From Segatella copri (GTDB lineage Bacteria; Bacteroidota; Bacteroidia; Bacteroidales; Bacteroidaceae): DNA of 64,000 nucleotides. Location of the stretch: positions 3,514,501 through 3,578,500 of the forward strand of contig NZ_JAPDUW010000001.1 of assembly GCF_026015295.1 (NCBI RefSeq), written 5' to 3'. Below, in pieces: positions 43,701-51,688 of the stretch. The notes beneath the pieces are model-generated. The model was not told the DNA's origin and searched no databases. It saw only the letters and a list, made by a program, of their open reading frames with translations. A program made the position numbers and the translations under genes. Each line of letters starts with the position of its first letter. Position 1 is the first letter of the stretch.

Positions 43701-43942
43701 TCCTCTACGACGGTTCGTTCTGTCGCTTGAAGAACCTGGAGGTGGCTTATACCTGGAATGACGGATGGATCAAGAGTCTCGGTCTCTCGATGTTGAAGGT
43801 TTATGTAAATGGTAACAACCTCTTCCTTTGGACTGATATGCCTGACGACCGTGAGTCGAACTTCGCAGGTACAGGTCTTGCTTCTCAGGGTGCATACCCT
43901 ACAATGAAGCGTATCAACTTCGGTATCAAGTTAGAGTTGTAA
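40790..43942 (+). CDS. SusC/RagA-family TonB-dependent oligosaccharide transporter
   Basis: 1050 aa from ATG 40790 (an upstream ATG at 40769 would add seven residues). The signal peptide ends A-Q-A-Q. The carboxypeptidase-regulatory-like domain (I-Q-V-K-G-N-L-V-D-G-T-G-E-P-L-I-G-A-T-V) comes next, then the TonB-box/plug transition (V-V-V-G-Y-G-Q-Q-K-K), plug (P-G-V-I-T-S-S-S, L-I-L-V-D-G-I-E-R, A-V-Y-G-V-K-G-A-N-G-V-I-L-I-T-T-K-R-G) and a 22-strand barrel ending in K-L-E-L. It imports xylan oligosaccharides through the outer membrane with the SusD next door (28 nt downstream). Substrate inferred from the GH10/GH43/GH5 context. Confidence 0.94.
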   Translation: MKRTAALCLVGAFCSLNAQAQKIQVKGNLVDGTGEPLIGATVKVKGNASVGAVTDFDGNFSISVPSENSTLVFTYVGMKTKEVKIGKKREFKLTLEDDNAIGEVVVVGYGQQKKASVVGSITQTTGKVLERAGGVSDIGSALTGNLPGVITSSSSGMPGDEDPKIVIRGVSSWNSSDPLILVDGIERPMSSVDIHSVQSISVLKDASATAVYGVKGANGVILITTKRGTEGKAKISASASTAIKLVSKLPETYGSADALYYVNQAIKHELGLSPSSWGDIRSTEFIDKYNAPAGSIDPETGLLMSERYPDVDWQKELFKNYAMSYNANVNIAGGTKAVKYYAAIDYQHEGDLFREWNNNRGYTSGYGFNRINVRSNLDFQLTKTTTLKANLSGSHGIRKSPYGLEKGSWAESQLWQAAYSAPHDTFLPQYSDGVWGYFPKDEQGSPNSVTQLALHGEQSTTTTRINTDFTLEQDLSFITKGLKASALVSWDNVFVEANRGVNDLNHAAQYKYIDPVTGVVTYKEKPAGHNNFDFVETIAWTTDAGALNNNLTQRNLFYQAQLYWGRKFGKHDVTAMGVFNRSERATGSQFTNYREDWAFRTTYNYDDRYMFEYNGAYNGSEKFSKNNRFAFFNSGAIGWNVANEKWFKPVTEAKVFGRNLVDILKFRYSYGEIGEDNVWERWLYQTTWAYGGKTHLDSTNPNNESIYTWYKESKVGNPDIHWEKAIKQNFGIDYAFLGGLVAGSLEFFNEKRSDIMIAGGSRSVPSYFGASAPYINKGRTKTTGYELEVRLQYDFANGIHAYANMNMTHAKNVVTEHDDPELLPAYQKNVGFSIGQGKSYLDNGTAQSWDDVIAMTPHNTNDNQKLPGQYIITDFNGDGVIDTNDSAPYGFTGTPQNTYNATIGIDYKGFSIYAQFYGVNNVSRYVSFNSLPKPYLHTVFKEGAYWSPSTPNGIPSLRMNSTPSYYEGTRFLYDGSFCRLKNLEVAYTWNDGWIKSLGLSMLKVYVNGNNLFLWTDMPDDRESNFAGTGLASQGAYPTMKRINFGIKLEL

Positions 43943-43970
43943 ACAGCGTTAATATAACACATTATTTATT

Positions 43971-45863
43971 ATGACAAGAATAATTTCTAAATATAAGTCT
44001 GCCTGCCTGGCGTTGGCATTGGGATGTTCTCTCGCCCTGACTACCAGCTGTACAGACTATCTTGACAAGTCACCAGAATCGGATGTATCTCCAGAGGCTG
44101 CTTTCAAGAATTTCAAGAATTTCCAGGGCTTTACAGAGGAGCTTTATCTCTGTATTCCTGACTTCTCCAAGAGTTACTGGACAACTTGCTGGAACTGGGG
44201 TGAGGATGATATCCAGGCTGTGGGTTTCGACTACCTCATGGGCTACAAGGTTGACCAGGGTGACTTCTGGGGCTGGCAGAGAGAGTTTGACGGATGGGGC
44301 GCATGCTTCATGGATCAGGCTGATACATTTAATCCTAACGACCGTTTTAGCCGTGGTCTTTGGAAGGCTGCATGGTATGGCATCCGTAAGGCGAATCTGG
44401 GTCTGGAGAATATGGACCTGATGACGGCTGCCACCCAGGAGGAGAAGAATACCATCAAGGGTCAGTTGCTCTTCTTCCGTGGATGGCTTCATTTCCAGCT
44501 GATGCAGTATTTCGGTGGTCTGCCATATATTGATCATGCCATAGCTGCCGACCAGCCAATGACTCTTCCTCGTGAAACCTGTCAGGCATGTGCCGAGAAG
44601 GCTGCTAAAGACTTCCGTGAGGCTGCAGAGCTTCTGCCTATCGACTGGGATAAGTCTTCTGTTGGTCGCAATACATTAGGCAAGAATGGCTTCCGCATCA
44701 ACAAGATTACCGCACTTGCCTATGAAGGCAAATCACTCTTGTGGGCAGCTTCTCCACTGGTGAAGAACTGCGATGACAAGATGAACGTAAACGGCAATGC
44801 CAGCACCTACGATTACGATACCAACTATGCACAGCAGGCTGCCGAGGCACTTGGCGAACTCCTTACTCTTGTTGAGTCAGGACAGACCCAGTATAAGCTC
44901 GTGGATTTTGCTGATTACTCAGATCTGTTCTATACCTGGAACAAGAACATGCTTCCTCCAGGTTCTACCGAGAATATTCTCCGTGATATTCCTGCCGATG
45001 CATGGCAGAACTCTCACTTCGGAGTGTTCACCGAGTTTGGCGGTTCGATTCTTACAGGTGGTAAGGCTGCCTCACAGCCTACAGCCAACTACGTAAACTA
45101 TTATGGTATGAAGAATGGTCTTCCTCTCGATGACCCAGATTCAGGTTTCGACCCAACCCATCCTTGGAAGAACCGTGACCCACGTTTCTATCACGACATC
45201 GTATATGATGGAGTAAAGGTGGTAGAGGGAGACATCAAGCCGGATGCCAACCGATATGCCAACCTTTATACAGGTGGTACTTACCGTGACGATATCAACG
45301 AGAGCCGCACTGGTTACCTGCTCTATAAGTTCATTCCTATGATCGCCAACAACTATGATATGGGTGCTACTTATAACAAGCTGTACATTGATGTGCCTTA
45401 CCTGCGTCTTGCCGACTGTTATCTGATGTATGCCGAGGCTTGTGCAGCCGTAGGTGGAGCCACCGCTAAAGCCAAGTGCTCACTCACAGCTCTCGATGCA
45501 GTGAACAAGATTCGCAAGCGTGCCGGAGTAGAAGGCGTAGCAGCCAAGTTTACCGGCAACAAGGACAAGTTCATGGATGAGGTTCGCCGCGAGCGTGCCG
45601 TAGAGCTTGCTTTCGAAGGTCACCGTTTCAACGACCTGCGCCGCTGGTTGCTTCTCGACAAGGCACCTTACAACATCAAGACATCGCAGGAGTTTGTACG
45701 TGCAGGCAAGTTTGATCCAAAGAATCCACAGAACACCGAGGTTTCCGGTTTCAAGCAGAAGATCATTCTTACCCGCCACTTCACAAGCAAGCACTGGTGG
45801 ATGCCTTTGAAGAAGAAAGACACCAGTATCTATCCTGAGATGTTCCAGAATCCAGGTTGGTAA
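43971..45863 (+). CDS. SusD/RagB-family glycan-binding lipoprotein (pair 1)
   Basis: 630 aa. Lipobox T-T-S-C (Cys27), followed by T-D-Y-L-D-K-S-P-E, the classic SusD start. TPR-like helices carry F-F-R-G-W-L-H-F-Q-L-M-Q-Y-F-G-G-L-P-Y, and the C-terminal region has R-R-E-R-A-V-E-L-A-F-E-G-H-R-F-N-D-L-R-R-W. It captures the oligosaccharide at the cell surface and closes over the SusC barrel. Cotranscribed with the gene before it. It is a little longer than average for SusD. Confidence 0.95.
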   Translation: MTRIISKYKSACLALALGCSLALTTSCTDYLDKSPESDVSPEAAFKNFKNFQGFTEELYLCIPDFSKSYWTTCWNWGEDDIQAVGFDYLMGYKVDQGDFWGWQREFDGWGACFMDQADTFNPNDRFSRGLWKAAWYGIRKANLGLENMDLMTAATQEEKNTIKGQLLFFRGWLHFQLMQYFGGLPYIDHAIAADQPMTLPRETCQACAEKAAKDFREAAELLPIDWDKSSVGRNTLGKNGFRINKITALAYEGKSLLWAASPLVKNCDDKMNVNGNASTYDYDTNYAQQAAEALGELLTLVESGQTQYKLVDFADYSDLFYTWNKNMLPPGSTENILRDIPADAWQNSHFGVFTEFGGSILTGGKAASQPTANYVNYYGMKNGLPLDDPDSGFDPTHPWKNRDPRFYHDIVYDGVKVVEGDIKPDANRYANLYTGGTYRDDINESRTGYLLYKFIPMIANNYDMGATYNKLYIDVPYLRLADCYLMYAEACAAVGGATAKAKCSLTALDAVNKIRKRAGVEGVAAKFTGNKDKFMDEVRRERAVELAFEGHRFNDLRRWLLLDKAPYNIKTSQEFVRAGKFDPKNPQNTEVSGFKQKIILTRHFTSKHWWMPLKKKDTSIYPEMFQNPGW

Positions 45864-45911
45864 TAGAGTGTGAATCAAGAAAACAATTAAAAGAATAAAG
45901 AAGAAAAAATT

Positions 45912-48740
45912 ATGAGCAACATAATTTCAAGATATAAAGCGATTCTTCCGGTTTCCCTCTTCGCTCTGTCTGCACAAGGAGTGATGGCACAGGATGCCCC
46001 AGAAGCAGACACCATCAACGTGGCATTCCGCAAGGCGGATGCCCGTGATGTAATCACTCCTGTCAGCACGGTCAATGTGAAAAATCTGCTGGAGAAGAAC
46101 TACAATACCTATAGCCTCGACAATATGCAGGCTTTGGCTGCAGGTTATAACGGGTCGCTATGGAATCAGGGTGATGCACTTGTGCTGATTGACGGTGTGC
46201 CACGTGATGCAAACAATGTTTTGCCAACGGAGATTGAAGACATTACCTTCCTCAAGGGTGCTTCTGCCGTTGTTCTCTACGGTAGCCGTGCTGCAAAGGG
46301 TGCCATCCTCATCACAACAAAGCGTGGTAAGATTGAACCGCTGAAGATTACAGCCCGTGCCAACTATCAGATGAGTGTAGCGAAGTCTTATCCTACCTAC
46401 CTCGATGGTGCGCAGTATATGACACTTTACAATCAGGCACTTGCCAACGATGGTCTTTCTGCTAAATATTCAGCTGAAGACATCTATAACACGGCTGCAG
46501 GTACCAATCCTTACCGTTATCCAAACCAGCAGTTCTATAATTCTGATTATCTCAAGAAGGCCAAGTCTCGCTACGATGTGACGGCTGAGTTCGAAGGTGG
46601 TGGTAAGTTTGCACAGTTCTATACCAACGTGAGCTACTACCGCGAGGGTGATTTCCTCAATTTCGGTGAAGGAAAGAACAACTATACCGACCGTCTGAAC
46701 GTACGTGGTAACATCGACCTCCAGCTCGCTGATTGGGCTTCTGGTTGGGTGAATGCCAACGCTACCTATTATAACCAGCATGGTTCAAACAGCGAATTCT
46801 GGAAGGCAGCTTCTACATTGCGCCCTAACCGTGTGGCTCCATTCATCCCGCTGTCTTATCTTGACCCGAAGGATGCCAATTCTCTGGCTCTCATCAATAA
46901 CTCAAGAAATATCATCACCAATCCTGTGGGATTGCCAGCCGGACAGTATTTCCTGGGTGCTACACAGGAAGACCAGACCAATGCCTTCGCAGATATGTAT
47001 GCTGCAGGCTACAACACCTGGACATCCCGCCAGATGCAGTTTGATACTGGTGTCAAGTTCGATCTGTCTTCTGTGCTCAAGGGCTTGAGCTTCAAGACCA
47101 TGTTTGCGGTTGACTATTCTACGTCATACACAACATCCTTGAACGACAGCTATGCAACCTTCGGTGTCAACTGGACACAGTTTGACGGCAAGCAGATTAT
47201 CGGTTCCGTCACTCAGTATGGTGAGGATAAGCATACGGGTACTTTGAACTCCAGCAACTCAGCAGAGCGCCAGACGCTTGCCTGGACCGGACAGTTTGAC
47301 TACGTTAACTCCTTCGGCAATCACAATGTCAATGCCACCTTGCTCGCCAATGGTTATCAGCAGACTATCAGCGGTGAGTATCACAAGGTAAGCAATGCCA
47401 ACCTGGGACTTCTCGTGTCATACAACTATGCACATAAGTACTATGCCGACCTGGCAGCCAATGTGGTACACTCGGCCAAGCTTCCTGAGGGCAACCGCAA
47501 TGCCATTTCTCCATCGGCAACTCTCGGCTGGAGACTCTCTGAAGAGAATTTCCTGAAGGATGTAAACTGGCTCAATGACCTCCGTCTTACTGCAGGGTAT
47601 ACCGTCTTGAACCAGGATCTTGATATCAAAGAGTACTTCATGTATGAGAATATCTTCACGGCTACCGGTACATGGTGGGGATGGTCTGACGCCAACAACA
47701 GCATCCAGACTTCAGACTCGCAGCGTGGTGGTAACGACAAGCTGGGCTTCATCAAGCGCAAGGAGTTCAACGTAGGTTTGAATGGTGCATTGTTCGGCAA
47801 CCGACTCAGCTTTGCCGTGAACTACTACAACACAGTGACTGATGGTTTGCTTGCTCAGCCAGATTACATCTATCCAAGCTATATGCATACCTACTGGCCT
47901 GTATCTACATTCGTCCCATACATCAACTATGGTAAGAATCGCCGCACAGGTGTTGACTTCTCTCTCGGTTACAAAGACAAGGTGGGAGACTTCGAATATG
48001 GTATCCAGGCATTCGGACAGACCAACAGTTCAAAGAACCTGAAGGTTGCAGAGAATGTAGAGTATGACTACATGCGTACAGAAGGCAAGCTCACTGATGC
48101 CCTTTGGGGATATGAGTGCTTAGGCTACTACAACAGTAAGGAGGAAATTGAAAATGATAAGGTCAAGAGCTCTTTCGGTACTTTGAAGCCTGGTGATCTG
48201 AGATACAAGGACCAGAATGGTGATAATGTCATCGACAGCAAGGACCGCGTGGTTATCGGTCGCTGGAGCGCCAAGTTCACCGGTGGTATGAATCTTACCT
48301 TGAAGTACAAGAACTTCACTCTCTTCGCCATGTTGACAGGTCAGTTTGGTGGTAATGCTCTCAAAGACGATACCTACAACTGGGTTTACGGTGAGCGTAA
48401 GTACAGTGATGTGGTACTCGGTGCCTGGACAGAGAGTAAATACAAGAACGGTGAGTCTATCACCTATCCTCGTCTGACAACACAGAGTGGTGACAACAAC
48501 TTCTGTGCTTCCGACTACTGGATGTATTCTACAGACCGTATCGACTTGAGCCGCGTGCAGCTTACCTACGACTTCAACAAGTCTCTCTTCGGAGACAACA
48601 GTTTGGTGAAGGGCTTGCAGGTATATGTTAATGGCAGCAGCCTCCTGACGATAGCCGGTGAGCGCAAGCAGATGGAACGCAATGTAGATTCTGCTCCTCA
48701 AACCCGCAGTTTCACCATCGGTGCAAAGGTTGAGTTCTAA
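45912..48740 (+). CDS. SusC-like TonB-dependent transporter lacking the N-terminal regulatory domain (pair 2)
   Basis: 942 aa, about 110 shorter than the first SusC. After the signal peptide (G-V-M-A-Q) there is no carboxypeptidase-regulatory-like domain and no V-V-V-G-Y-G segment. The plug follows within about 45 residues (M-Q-A-L-A-A-G-Y-N-G, L-V-L-I-D-G-V-P-R, V-L-Y-G-S-R-A-A-K-G-A-I-L-I-T-T-K-R-G). The barrel is complete to the terminal aromatic (G-A-K-V-E-F). Either it uses a different coupling to TonB or it is a more specialised partner. No promoter was seen in the 48-nt gap, so it is read from 40694. Confidence 0.9.
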   Translation: MSNIISRYKAILPVSLFALSAQGVMAQDAPEADTINVAFRKADARDVITPVSTVNVKNLLEKNYNTYSLDNMQALAAGYNGSLWNQGDALVLIDGVPRDANNVLPTEIEDITFLKGASAVVLYGSRAAKGAILITTKRGKIEPLKITARANYQMSVAKSYPTYLDGAQYMTLYNQALANDGLSAKYSAEDIYNTAAGTNPYRYPNQQFYNSDYLKKAKSRYDVTAEFEGGGKFAQFYTNVSYYREGDFLNFGEGKNNYTDRLNVRGNIDLQLADWASGWVNANATYYNQHGSNSEFWKAASTLRPNRVAPFIPLSYLDPKDANSLALINNSRNIITNPVGLPAGQYFLGATQEDQTNAFADMYAAGYNTWTSRQMQFDTGVKFDLSSVLKGLSFKTMFAVDYSTSYTTSLNDSYATFGVNWTQFDGKQIIGSVTQYGEDKHTGTLNSSNSAERQTLAWTGQFDYVNSFGNHNVNATLLANGYQQTISGEYHKVSNANLGLLVSYNYAHKYYADLAANVVHSAKLPEGNRNAISPSATLGWRLSEENFLKDVNWLNDLRLTAGYTVLNQDLDIKEYFMYENIFTATGTWWGWSDANNSIQTSDSQRGGNDKLGFIKRKEFNVGLNGALFGNRLSFAVNYYNTVTDGLLAQPDYIYPSYMHTYWPVSTFVPYINYGKNRRTGVDFSLGYKDKVGDFEYGIQAFGQTNSSKNLKVAENVEYDYMRTEGKLTDALWGYECLGYYNSKEEIENDKVKSSFGTLKPGDLRYKDQNGDNVIDSKDRVVIGRWSAKFTGGMNLTLKYKNFTLFAMLTGQFGGNALKDDTYNWVYGERKYSDVVLGAWTESKYKNGESITYPRLTTQSGDNNFCASDYWMYSTDRIDLSRVQLTYDFNKSLFGDNSLVKGLQVYVNGSSLLTIAGERKQMERNVDSAPQTRSFTIGAKVEF

Positions 48741-48762
48741 TATAAAAATTAAGATAACGAAA

Positions 48763-50589
48763 ATGACAAAAGTGATGAACAACTTACTATCAAAATATAA
48801 AATTGGTGGAGTGGTGCTCGGACTGGCTCTTTCGATAGGACTGACAAGCTGTGACGATATGTTCGAGCCTGCCATCGAAAACCATCTGGGTTTCGAGTAT
48901 ATGTACGACCATCCTGACTATGCTGATGGTGTGCTTGGCAACGCCTATACCCGTCTGCCAAACCGCCAATACTCGTTCAACGATGTCGCTACAGACGATG
49001 CCGTGAGCAACGATGCCGCCGAATCTTTACGTAAGATGACTGGCGTAGATAGCTGGACTTCAAGCAGCAATCCGGTGGAAGCCTGGCGCGACTGCCGTGC
49101 AGCCATCCAGTATATTAACCTCTTCCTTGCCAATGTGGATAAGGTAAACTGGAACAGCGATGAGACTGTGCGTGCCATGTATGAGCAGCGTTATATCGGC
49201 GAGGCCAAGGGTTTGAGAGCACTCTTTATGTACTATCTGCTCCGTGCCCATGGTGGTTGGGCCAATGGAACACTCCTCGGTGTTCCTAACGATCTTGTGC
49301 CAACAAATGTAAGTTCTGATTTCAATTCTCTGGAGGTGCGTGCTTCTTTTGCCGACTGCATGAAGCAGCTCATTGAGGATGCAGAAGAGGCTGTACGTGT
49401 ACTTCCTGTTGACTACAAGGATACGGATAACGAGACAATGACCGTTAGTTGCCTTGGCAAATCCTATACAGTTACAAAGGCTACTTACAATCGTGTACTT
49501 GGTTCCAACTTCGCCGGACGCTTAAGTGGTCGTATCGCCCGTGCCGTTCTTGCACAGGCTACATTGATGGCTGCATCTCCAGCCTTTGCCGATGGCAGCG
49601 GCGTAACCTACGAGCAGGCTGCCAAATATGCCAAGGCAGTGCTCGACCTCAATGGTGGCATCTCAGGCATCGATACAAATGGTTTGGAGTGGTATGCAGA
49701 CCCAAACATGAAGGATCTTAAAGCGGCAGAATGTCCTAAGGAAGTACTCTGGCGTACAGAGAAAAGCGAGAACAATGATTTGGAGACCAAGTACTACCCA
49801 CCATCAATCTATGGTCAGGGTCGTATCAATCCAACCCAGAATCTTGTAGATGCATTCCCTGCTGCCAACGGTTATCCTATTACAGATGCCAACAGCGAAT
49901 ATGACCCAGCTAATCCATACGAAAACCGTGACCCACGTCTGGCTAAGTACATTATCTATAACGGTCAGAAAGCAGGTTCTGGAAATGCTGTCATCAATAC
50001 ACAGGCAGACAACGCAGACAATCTCGATGGTCTCAACAAGGATGTTTCCAAGTCAACCCGCACAGGTTACTATATGAAGAAGCTCCTCCGTCAGGACATC
50101 AACCTGGATCCTACGGTTAACGGCAAGGCTTATCATTATACAGCCCGTATCCGTTACACAGAGCTTTATCTGGATTATGCCGAGGCAGCCAATGAGGCTT
50201 ATGGTCCTAAGGGTGGCACAGGTTACTCAGCCTACGATGTAATCAAGGCAATCCGTGAGCGTGCAGGCTTGGGAGAGTTTGGTGAAGATCCATATCTGGA
50301 AGAGTGCGCACAGAGCAAGGAAAAGATGCGTGACTTGATCAGAAACGAGCGCCGCATCGAGCTTTGTTTCGAAGGCTTCCGCTTCTGGGATCTGCGTCGC
50401 TGGAAGGTTAAACTCGCTGATCTCAATGAGACTGCCAAGGGTATGAGCATCACCAACGAAGAGGCTGGCAAGAAATATACTCCTATCTCAGTGGAAACGC
50501 GTAACTTCAAGGAGAATGCCTTCTATGGTCCTATACCATACGACCAGATTCTTAATTTCCCATCACTCGTTCAGAACACAGGATGGTAA
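48763..50589 (+). CDS. SusD-like glycan-binding lipoprotein (pair 2)
   Basis: 608 aa from ATG 48763; the frame extends into the preceding gene, but M-T-K-V-M-N-N-L starts the signal peptide. Lipobox L-T-S-C (Cys28) then D-D-M-F-E-P. SusD features: A-K-G-L-R-A-L-F-M-Y-Y-L-L-R-A-H-G-G-W and the C-terminal R-N-E-R-R-I-E-L-C-F-E-G-F-R-F-W-D-L-R-R-W. Works with the SusC-like protein before it. Confidence 0.92.
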   Translation: MTKVMNNLLSKYKIGGVVLGLALSIGLTSCDDMFEPAIENHLGFEYMYDHPDYADGVLGNAYTRLPNRQYSFNDVATDDAVSNDAAESLRKMTGVDSWTSSSNPVEAWRDCRAAIQYINLFLANVDKVNWNSDETVRAMYEQRYIGEAKGLRALFMYYLLRAHGGWANGTLLGVPNDLVPTNVSSDFNSLEVRASFADCMKQLIEDAEEAVRVLPVDYKDTDNETMTVSCLGKSYTVTKATYNRVLGSNFAGRLSGRIARAVLAQATLMAASPAFADGSGVTYEQAAKYAKAVLDLNGGISGIDTNGLEWYADPNMKDLKAAECPKEVLWRTEKSENNDLETKYYPPSIYGQGRINPTQNLVDAFPAANGYPITDANSEYDPANPYENRDPRLAKYIIYNGQKAGSGNAVINTQADNADNLDGLNKDVSKSTRTGYYMKKLLRQDINLDPTVNGKAYHYTARIRYTELYLDYAEAANEAYGPKGGTGYSAYDVIKAIRERAGLGEFGEDPYLEECAQSKEKMRDLIRNERRIELCFEGFRFWDLRRWKVKLADLNETAKGMSITNEEAGKKYTPISVETRNFKENAFYGPIPYDQILNFPSLVQNTGW

Positions 50590-50630
50590 AAAGAACAACA
50601 TTTGGTAATAAAAAGAAAAAAAAGAAGATT

Positions 50631-51653
50631 ATGAATAAAACATTCAGAAAAATAGGAACTGCAATCATGGGACTTGCCTTGGTAGCTGGTCTTTCTACCT
50701 CTTGTTCAAACGGAGATTGGGAAGATAGTCTTCAGGGAGGAACAGGCAATGGTGGCAACAACGGTAAGATATCTGTATATTTCTCTATGCAGGCACCTAT
50801 CCGCGTTATCACCCTCGGTAATGACGATGATGCGGTAAATACCGACGACAATGCTCATCAGTTCAAGTTGCAGGCAACTTGGGGTGGTGGCTACAAAAAT
50901 ACCAAGGACTGTAAGATCAGTTATCAGATAGATCCATCTCTTCTGCCAGAAGGCAGTGGTATGGAGGTGCTCCCTGAATCCTACTATACTCTGGAGGATC
51001 CTAACACCCTGACTATTCCTAAGGGAAAAATCATAGGTGGTACAACAGTTCATCTTACTGATGCCTTCTTCAACGATCCGAAGGCTGTTACTACTCACTA
51101 TGTATTGCCAGTAAGACTCGTTTCTTCTCTCACTGGTGATGATATCCTTGAAAAGCAGAACTACCAGTTGCTCTGTGTGAAGTACAAGAATCAGTATTCA
51201 GGTCTGTATTGCAAGACAGGAACTACCAATATCCAGGATCTGAAGACCATTACTCACAAGAACGAGGATGCGCTGGATGTGGCTTCATCTGTAGATTTCA
51301 ACACATCTTCCATCACTTTCTCTTATCCTGTAAAGGAGTGGAAGTATGATGACAAAGAGCATATCTGGAGTCAGATTGATGCATCGAAGGAGTTGACCAT
51401 TACTCTGGCATTCAATGGAGAAAACTGTAAGGTTTATCAGGATGGCAAGGAGATCGGTACTGGTACTTTTGCTCCTCGTGGCATTCAGGATTTCAGCGAC
51501 AAGAACCGTATGGCTGATTGTCTGAAGATCAAGTTTAATGCTACTGTAGTGACCAACGCTGGTGATGCAGAGCACGAGAAAACATGGAACATCTCTGCCG
51601 ACTATGTGATGTCTATGATGAGTCGTAACAACAAGCTTGAGTCATGGAAGTAA
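50631..51653 (+). CDS. SusE-position surface lipoprotein with DUF1735-like domain
   Basis: 340 aa from ATG 50631, preceded by an A-rich stretch with AGAAG as a weak ribosome-binding site. Lipobox S-T-S-C (Cys25), then an acidic S-N-G-D-W-E-D start with a Gly/Asn linker, as in surface-exposed SGBPs. The N-terminal domain resembles DUF1735 (I-S-V-Y-F-S-M-Q-A-P, Y-Y-T-L-E-D-P-N-T-L-T-I-P-K-G, Y-V-L-P-V-R-L-V-S). The C-terminal domain is a beta-barrel of lipocalin-like appearance (Y-S-G-L-Y, F-N-G-E-N-C-K-V-Y). It is probably a surface glycan-binding protein of the xylan system. Same operon. Confidence 0.75.
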   Translation: MNKTFRKIGTAIMGLALVAGLSTSCSNGDWEDSLQGGTGNGGNNGKISVYFSMQAPIRVITLGNDDDAVNTDDNAHQFKLQATWGGGYKNTKDCKISYQIDPSLLPEGSGMEVLPESYYTLEDPNTLTIPKGKIIGGTTVHLTDAFFNDPKAVTTHYVLPVRLVSSLTGDDILEKQNYQLLCVKYKNQYSGLYCKTGTTNIQDLKTITHKNEDALDVASSVDFNTSSITFSYPVKEWKYDDKEHIWSQIDASKELTITLAFNGENCKVYQDGKEIGTGTFAPRGIQDFSDKNRMADCLKIKFNATVVTNAGDAEHEKTWNISADYVMSMMSRNNKLESWK

Positions 51654-51688
51654 TTTCGTAACAAACTAATGAAAATGAATTTAGTAGT

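Noticed and set aside
45864..45911. Separate HTCS-controlled promoter before the second SusC
   Set aside because: The 48-bp gap holds neither the half-sites nor a TAnnTTTG box; the gene is read from the upstream operon promoter.
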